A stretch of 12,273 nt of DNA from NCBI GenBank assembly GCA_018222665.1, contig JAAEZW010000031.1, positions 1-12,273 of the forward strand, in the 5' to 3' direction. The stretch is from Paracoccaceae bacterium (lineage in GTDB: Bacteria > Pseudomonadota > Alphaproteobacteria > Rhodobacterales > Rhodobacteraceae). The notes beneath the pieces were generated by a model. That model did no database searches, was not told the DNA's origin, and saw only the letters and a program-made list of their open reading frames with translations. Below are positions 7,241 to 12,273 of this stretch, in pieces; positions within the stretch are counted from its first letter, which is position 1, and each line of letters begins with the position of its first letter. Position numbers and translations under genes: made by a program.

Positions 7241-9703
7241 TTACCCTCCAAACACCTGGTTAGGGAGCCACAGAACAATCTGCGGGAAGACAAGGATCAG
7301 GATCAGACCAACAAGTTGGATCAGCATAAATTGCATCATGCCCAGATAGATGTCTTTCAAATCCCAGTTCGGTACCACGCCCTTTAGGAAGTAGGCAGAC
7401 AGCGCCACGGGCGGAGACAACCAAGCCGTTTGCAAGTTCACGGCAACAAGGATGCCGAACCACACCATCAGGTCATAGCGGTCCAAACCATGCAGTTCCA
7501 ATTTTTCAACCGTCGGCAATAGGATTGGCACAACAATCAACACGATCGGAACCCATTCCAATGGCCAGCCTAGAACAAATATCAAGGCCATGACCAAGAT
7601 CAGGATCAAGTAGGGTGACATGTCCAGACCAAGCAGTAGTTCGGTCATCATCTTGGGCGTTCCAAGGGATGAGAATTCCGCACCAAAGAAGTTTGACGCC
7701 GCAACCAGGAACATGATCAGAACCGTGATTTCCAGCGACTTGATCAAATTGTCAAAGAACCCAGGGAAGGTGAATTTGCGATACATAAGGGACAATAGAA
7801 TTGCGCCAAATGCCCCCATTGCAGCCGCCTCGGCAGGCGTGGCAAGTCCAAGAAGGATTGAACCCAAAGCAAAGGAGATCAAAATGGTTGGTGGCATGAG
7901 GCCTGCGAAAAATTCATCCCAAAGATCAGAGAATGAGAAGCGATCAGCCGCGTCCGCGCGATAAATTGGCATAGCTAGTACAGCCAAGATGATCATTAAT
8001 CCGAACATCGCAACAGACATCCATGGAATACCAGCATCCATATTCGCAACAATCATGTAGCCGTGGAACAGGATCGCCAAGGGCATCGCAATGCGCAGGA
8101 CAGAAAGGTTGCGATACGCACGCAGTGCCAAGGCGATGACCGCCGCCAATACGATCAGGCCACCAAACGGGATGATCCCGCCGAACGCACCACCGATCCC
8201 CAAGCCAAAGACGCGGCAGATCGTAAGGACACCCATCGAAATCAAGGCGACTTCTGCACCGTAGAAATCAGACGTTTTGGGCTGATCTTCCTCGGACAAT
8301 ACTGGACCCAGCTCAGGGTTCAGCCAGCAACGGCCCAAGGTGTACAACAGATAAAGGGATGCCAACAACGCGCCGGGAATGAATGCGCCGCGGAACAAGT
8401 CCAATGTCGAGACCTCAAGCACAGGGCCCAATACGATCAACATGATGGATGGTGGGATCAAAATACCCAGTGTGCCACCAGCTGTAATAGTACCAGCAGC
8501 CAGTTTCACGTTATAACCCGACCGGCTCATCGTTGCCCCCGCCATGATACCCAATAGGGTTACAGAGGCCCCAACAATACCTGTTGCGGCGGCAAAGATT
8601 GTCGACACAATCAGTACCGCGATGTAGAGCGATCCGCGCACGCGGGCCATTATCATTTGGATGGATGCGAACAACCGCTCCATCAGGCCTGCCGCCTCCA
8701 TCACAATCCCCATCAGGATAAACAATGGAACCGCCATCAACTGGTCATTCAACATTGTTGAGTTTGTGTTCAACGTCATCAACAATGTGGTCAATTTAAA
8801 GTTTGATCCCCAAATACCAAAGATAAACGCCAAGAAGATCAAGGTAAACGAAATCGGGAACCCGATAAAGATCACAAAGATCATCACAGCCAGCATAATT
8901 AAACCGATTATCGGTTTAGAAAGTCCAGGACGGGCTTTCATTAGCTCCGTGAACCATTCACCGCCCGGCGTAATATCAGGCATAAACACGGCCATGATCA
9001 ACCACACTAAGGCAATCAAGTAAACAGGAAGCACCATGACAAAATAGCGTTCACGCGCTTTACCCATTTTATGGAATGCACGGAACAGTTCAGGGATCCC
9101 TTGAAGGGTTAGAAAAAGACCACCAATTGGCATCGCTAAACGCGCAGGCCACAATACTGGTTCCCACGGGCTATCAAATGCAGTTTCGCCTGTGCGATAG
9201 GCCAGTTCCCAGTATTGGGCGGCGATAATTGTGAAGAAGATCATCGATGGAATGAAAAACGCCATGTAAAGAACGGCGTCCACAGTGGCCTGCGTCTTGT
9301 CACTCCAATTACGATAAAGGAAATCAGCGCGGATGTGCACACCCCGCATCAAACCATAACCCGCGGCGCCCATGAATAGGACGCCTGCGATCATGCGGCT
9401 GATGTCATAGGCGAACTGTGTTGGACCCAAACCCAATGAGCGCGCTGTGTCATCCCATCCATAGTCTGCCATAATGCCAAAGGCATTGCGGGAAAATACC
9501 TCAATTACCACAACGCCGATTAGAGGGATCATCAACAAACATAGTAGTTTACCGGCCCAATCGTTTAGAACGTCAATCGTACCTGTAATCGGGCGCTGCC
9601 ATGGCGTCATATCCTCGGGGGTTTCCCCAGGCTTTTCTTGGCGGCGTTCAGCAATCAGTTCATCCGCGATCTCTAGATCGTCGGGTATTACCTCTTCTGC
9701 CAT
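7241..9703 (-). CDS. TRAP transporter permease, DctQ-DctM fusion (probable DHPS uptake)
   Basis: TRAP permeases use the sodium gradient to import organic acids delivered by a periplasmic binding protein. This 820-residue protein fuses both membrane subunits. A charged cytoplasmic N terminus (1-40) is followed by a four-helix DctQ part (about 45-215), a linking helix (about 222-242) and a DctM part (about 260-820) with GGTLGILIPPSIMLIV (409-424) and the second-half motif GLATPAEAAAMGAFGA (619-634). An extra hydrophobic block of roughly 120 residues (about 465-585) interrupts DctM. The frame can be read from a TTG at 9781, but ATG 9703 is chosen: it has a strong GGGAGA site at 7-bp spacing (complement of 9711-9716), while the longer start has none and would cover a hairpin. 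By context the substrate is DHPS; I recall the corresponding TRAP systems in roseobacters being named hpsKLM. Confidence 0.88.
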   Translation of the reverse strand: MAEEVIPDDLEIADELIAERRQEKPGETPEDMTPWQRPITGTIDVLNDWAGKLLCLLMIPLIGVVVIEVFSRNAFGIMADYGWDDTARSLGLGPTQFAYDISRMIAGVLFMGAAGYGLMRGVHIRADFLYRNWSDKTQATVDAVLYMAFFIPSMIFFTIIAAQYWELAYRTGETAFDSPWEPVLWPARLAMPIGGLFLTLQGIPELFRAFHKMGKARERYFVMVLPVYLIALVWLIMAVFMPDITPGGEWFTELMKARPGLSKPIIGLIMLAVMIFVIFIGFPISFTLIFLAFIFGIWGSNFKLTTLLMTLNTNSTMLNDQLMAVPLFILMGIVMEAAGLMERLFASIQMIMARVRGSLYIAVLIVSTIFAAATGIVGASVTLLGIMAGATMSRSGYNVKLAAGTITAGGTLGILIPPSIMLIVLGPVLEVSTLDLFRGAFIPGALLASLYLLYTLGRCWLNPELGPVLSEEDQPKTSDFYGAEVALISMGVLTICRVFGLGIGGAFGGIIPFGGLIVLAAVIALALRAYRNLSVLRIAMPLAILFHGYMIVANMDAGIPWMSVAMFGLMIILAVLAMPIYRADAADRFSFSDLWDEFFAGLMPPTILISFALGSILLGLATPAEAAAMGAFGAILLSLMYRKFTFPGFFDNLIKSLEITVLIMFLVAASNFFGAEFSSLGTPKMMTELLLGLDMSPYLILILVMALIFVLGWPLEWVPIVLIVVPILLPTVEKLELHGLDRYDLMVWFGILVAVNLQTAWLSPPVALSAYFLKGVVPNWDLKDIYLGMMQFMLIQLVGLILILVFPQIVLWLPNQVFGG

Positions 9704-9710
9704 GGTTTGA

Positions 9711-9716
9711 TCTCCC
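9711..9716 (-). promoter_or_regulatory. Ribosome binding site deciding the start of the TRAP permease
   Basis: On the minus strand GGGAGA lies 7 bases before the ATG at 9703. It sits inside a longer GA-rich stretch (complement of 9711-9721). The alternative TTG 26 codons upstream has no comparable site, so the shorter product is preferred. Confidence 0.75.
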
Positions 9717-9724
9717 TCTCCGTC

Positions 9725-9742
9725 ACTCGCGTTTTCGCGAGT
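9725..9742 (-). promoter_or_regulatory. Hairpin immediately upstream of the permease ribosome site
   Basis: A perfect 7-bp dyad, ACTCGCG (9725-9731) and CGCGAGT (9736-9742), has a 4-base loop. In the minus-strand message it sits 8 bases 5' of the GA-rich ribosome site. It may protect the processed permease mRNA or modulate ribosome access. Read on the plus strand it is followed by ATTTTTATTT and looks like a terminator, but no plus-strand gene ends here. Confidence 0.5.
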
Positions 9743-9792
9743 ATTTTTATTTAGGAAAAAGCGGTCCCACGCGTTTACCAAAATAAAAGAAC

Positions 9793-9814
9793 TGCGGAGC
9801 CCAAGGGCTCCGCA
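9793..9814 (-). terminator. Attenuator-like terminator between TRAP binding protein and permease
   Basis: A perfect 10-bp GC-rich stem, TGCGGAGCCC (9793-9802) and GGGCTCCGCA (9805-9814), has a 2-base centre, so the real loop is about 4 bases. On the minus strand the stem is followed by GTTCTTTTATTTT, a broken U tract. It lies 15 bp beyond the binding-protein stop. As the downstream genes have no clear promoter of their own, it probably acts as a partial terminator or 3' stabiliser, making more binding protein than membrane protein. Confidence 0.75.
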
Positions 9815-9817
9815 AAT

Positions 9818-9833
9818 GTAATCAATTGATTAC
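9818..9833. repeat. 16-bp perfect AT-rich palindrome spanning the binding-protein stop codon
   Basis: GTAATCAATTGATTAC is identical to its own reverse complement and includes the TAA stop (9830-9832) of the TRAP binding-protein gene. It directly abuts the terminator-like hairpin at 9793-9814. It may be a protein-binding dyad, part of the 3' structure, or chance. Confidence 0.5.
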
Positions 9834-10924
9834 TTTAGTGTGTCCGCATGCGCTTTACCCAAACCTGCGTTTGATGCCTGTGCACCCGCCCAGAAAGGTA
9901 CTGCGATGTCAGCGAAGTCTTTTTGAGACTGCCATACTTCAGCAAAGAAGGCATTATCAGCCGCGGCTTCTTCCAGAAGTTTTTTCGCAGCCGCCATATA
10001 TTCTGAGAAATACTCAGCAGGCGTATCGTGCAACTGCACACCATGGTTTTCAGTCAAATCTTTCAGAGCTTTACCATTTTCATAGATCCGGTAGGATAGA
10101 GACTTTGACAATGATGCATTCGCCGCAACTTCAAGTGCTTTCTGCTCTGAGGCAGACAAGCTATTATAAACGTCGCGGTTCAAGTACATATCCGCATTAA
10201 CAGTTACTTGGTGCAAACCCTGTAAGTAGTAGTGCTTCAACACTTTTTGGAAACCAAAGACTGAGTCAGGCTTCGGGCAGCACCATTCAGCCGCATCGAT
10301 CGCGCCTTTTTCAAGTGCTGGTAGAATGTCACCACCGCCCATTGCAACGGCTGCAACGCCAATTTCATTGTAGGCTGCACCAACCATACCGGGAGGCGCG
10401 CGGAAGCGTAGTTTACGGAAGTCATCCATAGATGCGATTGGCTCTGGGAACCAACCCAATGCTTCCGGACCAACTGGCTGCAGCATAAAGCCTTTTACGT
10501 TTACGCCCATCTCGTCCCACAAGCGGTCATATAGTTCTTTACCGCCGCCATACTGGAACCATGATAAGAATGCCTGGTTATCTAGACCTACGCCAGCACC
10601 TGCGATTGGTGCGCCAAATAAGTTTGCCGCTGGGTGTTTACCACCCCAGTAGTGCGTCCATGCGAAGCCCGCTTCGACAAGACCCGCGTCAACCGCGTCG
10701 ATGATGTCACGTGGGCCAACAACGGCTCCCGCTGGCAAGATTTCAATTTTCACAGACCCATTTGTTAGGTCAAATACGTCTTGAGCAAAGCTCTCAACCA
10801 TTCTGACCTCATCAGTTGAGTTTCCGAGTACAGATTGTACACGAATGACAGTTTCAGCGAATGTCGCCGACGCCATCATGGTAAGGGCCGCCGCCCCTGC
10901 CGTTAGAGTTTTAAGATTAAACAT
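9830..10924 (-). CDS. TRAP transporter solute-binding protein, DctP/TakP-like (probable DHPS binding)
   Basis: This 364-residue periplasmic protein captures the substrate for the TRAP permease encoded next. A Sec signal peptide (1-23, cleavage after TFA, before ETVIRV) precedes a DctP-family domain. Visible features are LRFRAPPGMVG (172-182), whose R175 corresponds to the conserved arginine that grips the anionic group of TRAP ligands, and GAIDAAEWCCPKPD (207-220). The Glu-Trp pair in that second motif resembles TakP-type keto-acid binders, but a Cys-Cys follows where TakP-like proteins have other residues. The frame opens one codon earlier at a TTG, but ATG 10924 has an excellent GGGAGGT site (complement of 10931-10937) at 6-bp spacing. 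It is the first gene of the DHPS operon and is followed by an attenuator. The substrate is inferred from the operon; a carboxylated sulfonate such as sulfolactate is an alternative. Confidence 0.87.
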   Translation of the reverse strand: MFNLKTLTAGAAALTMMASATFAETVIRVQSVLGNSTDEVRMVESFAQDVFDLTNGSVKIEILPAGAVVGPRDIIDAVDAGLVEAGFAWTHYWGGKHPAANLFGAPIAGAGVGLDNQAFLSWFQYGGGKELYDRLWDEMGVNVKGFMLQPVGPEALGWFPEPIASMDDFRKLRFRAPPGMVGAAYNEIGVAAVAMGGGDILPALEKGAIDAAEWCCPKPDSVFGFQKVLKHYYLQGLHQVTVNADMYLNRDVYNSLSASEQKALEVAANASLSKSLSYRIYENGKALKDLTENHGVQLHDTPAEYFSEYMAAAKKLLEEAAADNAFFAEVWQSQKDFADIAVPFWAGAQASNAGLGKAHADTLK

Positions 10925-10970
10925 CAAATTACCTCCCTTGATGCTGTATCCCTCGTGCGAGTTATCATTG

Positions 10971-11000
10971 CTGCCAAGATTGAGGGGGATGTCTCGGCAG
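10971..11000 (-). promoter_or_regulatory. Operator-like inverted repeat upstream of the DHPS operon
   Basis: On the minus strand the arms CTGCCGAGA and TCTTGGCAG (8 of 9 pairs match; the ninth is a G-U wobble in RNA) flank a 12-base C-rich loop. Centre-to-centre spacing of the arms is 21 bp, two helical turns, as expected for a dimeric regulator. The repeat lies 46-76 bases before the ATG of the TRAP binding protein. Alternatively it is a hairpin in the 5' leader. No regulator gene is in the window. Confidence 0.4.
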
Positions 11001-11007
11001 TATTTAA

Positions 11008-11045
11008 AAGTGGGCTAATCCCAAGCTCGAATTGGAAAACCACTT
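11008..11045 (-). terminator. Possible weak terminator or leader structure after the GMC oxidoreductase gene
   Basis: The 142-bp gap between the GMC stop and the TRAP binding-protein start begins with a nested dyad on the minus strand: outer arms AAGTGG and CCACTT, inner arms CCAA and TTGG. It is followed by TTAAATAC. It could be a weak terminator for the GMC gene; the TTTAAAT stretch could equally serve as a -10 element for the DHPS operon. Neither reading is strong. Confidence 0.25.
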
Positions 11046-11066
11046 CATGAAATGAGGACGTAGCGT

Positions 11067-12272
11067 TCATCGCGCATCCTCCAACACCAACTGACTGGCC
11101 TTTTCGCCAATCATAATTGCGGGTGCATTTGTATTGCCGCTGACGATGCGCGGCATAATTGAGGCGTCGGCGACGCGCAAACCGCGCACGCCTTTGACGC
11201 GCAGTGCGGGATCGACCACGGCCATCGGATCAATCCCCATTTTGCATGTTCCTGTCGGATGATAAATCGTAACCGAGGTACGGCGTGCCCAATCGAGGGT
11301 TGCGACATCATCATCCATTGCAACACCGGCACCTGGTGCATGTTCTTCCGTGATATATGATTTCAACGGTTCGGCTTGGGCAATACGACGCGCAATCTGA
11401 ATGCCCTTCACGATCTTGCGGCAATCCGTATCCGTTGCCAAATAGTTTGGGTGGATTTCTGGATGATCGTCCATGTTTGCCGAACGAAGCGACAGATGTC
11501 CTGCACTTTCTGGGCGCAGTTGCAAAACAGAGGCAGTAAAGCCCGAAAATTTATGAGGCCCATCGGCAGGCTTATCCGCGCTCCAAGGTTGAATGTGGAA
11601 TTGGATGTCTGGGGTTTCCAAATGATCTTCGGTTTTCAAAAACCCTGTGCCCAAACTTGCCGCCATGGTCATCGGGCCGCGCTGCGTCAACGCATACTGC
11701 GCCGCGATCAAACCCTGTTTAAAAATATTGTTTGTTTCCGTATTAATCGTGCTTAGCGTCGTTTTAAAAACGGGGCGGGCTTGCAAATGGTCCTGCAAAT
11801 TTTTGCCAACCCCCTGAAGATCAGAGACCACATTAATTCCGTGTTGGGACAATTCATCCCCCGCACCAATCCCGGAAAGCATCAGGATTTGCGGTGATCC
11901 AATTGCGCCTGCGCTCAGGATAACTTCGGCACGGGCCGTGATTGTTTGCATCTGTCCGTGGCGGCGGATGCGTACGCCCATGGCACGGCCATCATTAATG
12001 ATCACTTTTTCGGTTTGGGCATCCGTAATAATTTCCAGATTGGGCCGTCCCCGCGCATCCGACAAATACGCCTTGGCCGACGAGCACCGCCGACCACCCT
12101 TCATAGTCAGTTGGAAATACCCAACGCCTTCCTGATCCGCGCCGTTATAATCAGGATTGCGCTTATATCCCGCGCTCACTGCCGCATCGACCCATTTGTC
12201 AACAACATCGCGGGTCAGACGTGAGTTTTGCACAGAGAGAGGCCCCGATTTGCCACGCAGGCCCGTGTCATC
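11067..12272 (-). CDS. GMC-family FAD-dependent oxidoreductase (choline dehydrogenase-like), N terminus outside window
   Basis: The frame is open through the right edge; 401 C-terminal residues are visible, and the N-terminal part with the GxGxxG FAD motif (perhaps 130-150 residues) is missing. GMC enzymes oxidise alcohols, using FAD. Diagnostic parts are GRRCSSAKAYL near the visible start, signature 2 (SAGAIGSPQILMLSGIG, around 11870-11920 in sequence), the catalytic histidine in IYHPTGTCKMG, and GNTNAPAIMIGEKAS at the C terminus, which carries the second active-site polar residue. An apparent start at 12233 is a GTG inside the conserved domain and not a real start. It is on the same strand as the DHPS operon, 142 bp upstream. 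Choline, another polyol or a glycerol-like alcohol could be the substrate; sequence alone does not say, so no betA symbol is given. Confidence 0.87.
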   Translation of the reverse strand, partial: DDTGLRGKSGPLSVQNSRLTRDVVDKWVDAAVSAGYKRNPDYNGADQEGVGYFQLTMKGGRRCSSAKAYLSDARGRPNLEIITDAQTEKVIINDGRAMGVRIRRHGQMQTITARAEVILSAGAIGSPQILMLSGIGAGDELSQHGINVVSDLQGVGKNLQDHLQARPVFKTTLSTINTETNNIFKQGLIAAQYALTQRGPMTMAASLGTGFLKTEDHLETPDIQFHIQPWSADKPADGPHKFSGFTASVLQLRPESAGHLSLRSANMDDHPEIHPNYLATDTDCRKIVKGIQIARRIAQAEPLKSYITEEHAPGAGVAMDDDVATLDWARRTSVTIYHPTGTCKMGIDPMAVVDPALRVKGVRGLRVADASIMPRIVSGNTNAPAIMIGEKASQLVLEDAR

Positions 12273-12273
12273 G

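Noticed and set aside
8063..8557. A 164-codon open frame on the plus strand rich in Gln, Asp and Arg
   Set aside because: It lies wholly antisense to the TRAP permease; the composition is the typical shadow of a transmembrane coding region and no ribosome site or motif was seen.
9704..9781. A 26-codon extension of the TRAP permease from a TTG
   Set aside because: The TTG has no ribosome site and the extension reads through a hairpin and the real ribosome site of ATG 9703.

Overview
The window looks like a chromosomal segment of a marine alphaproteobacterium of the Roseobacter group (Rhodobacterales). The grounds are the protein styles, TRAP-type uptake, moderate GC content, and above all a gene set for catabolism of the algal sulfonate 2,3-dihydroxypropane-1-sulfonate (DHPS). 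No rRNA, tRNA, CRISPR array or insertion sequence was seen. Genus and species cannot be fixed from this sequence.

Layout. (1) Positions 3-1568, plus strand: the last codons of a probable metal ABC-transporter binding protein, trmL (tRNA wobble-base 2'-O-methyltransferase), and a solitary periplasmic adaptor (membrane-fusion) protein without a partner transporter. (2) Positions 1572-1597: a strong hairpin that can terminate transcription from both sides, since the genes converge here. (3) Positions 10924 down to 1603, minus strand: a compact run of eight genes read right to left. These are a TRAP solute-binding protein, a fused DctQ-DctM TRAP permease, a TerC-family/DUF475 membrane protein, an HpsN-type (HisD-like) dehydrogenase, an SDR dehydrogenase, a zinc alcohol dehydrogenase, and SuyA and SuyB (sulfolactate sulfo-lyase). 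All gaps after the permease are short (10-21 bp, 1 bp, or a 4-bp ATGA overlap), so this is almost certainly an operon. (4) Positions 11067-12272, minus strand: the C-terminal two thirds or so of a GMC-family FAD oxidoreductase, cut by the window edge.

How the genes work together (inference from known families). The TRAP system imports DHPS. The SDR and zinc dehydrogenase interconvert the DHPS enantiomers through the 2-keto compound. The HisD-like enzyme oxidises (R)-DHPS at C3 to (R)-sulfolactate. SuyAB splits (R)-sulfolactate into pyruvate and sulfite. The window has no sulfite dehydrogenase, no TauE/TSUP sulfite exporter and no regulator. The unexplained part is the TerC/DUF475 membrane protein inserted between uptake and the first enzyme, which is a candidate for an unrecognised part of the pathway. 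Other points of interest are a terminator-like attenuator between the binding protein and the permease, an operator-like inverted repeat upstream of the operon, and signs that the two 2-dehydrogenases may use different nicotinamide cofactors.
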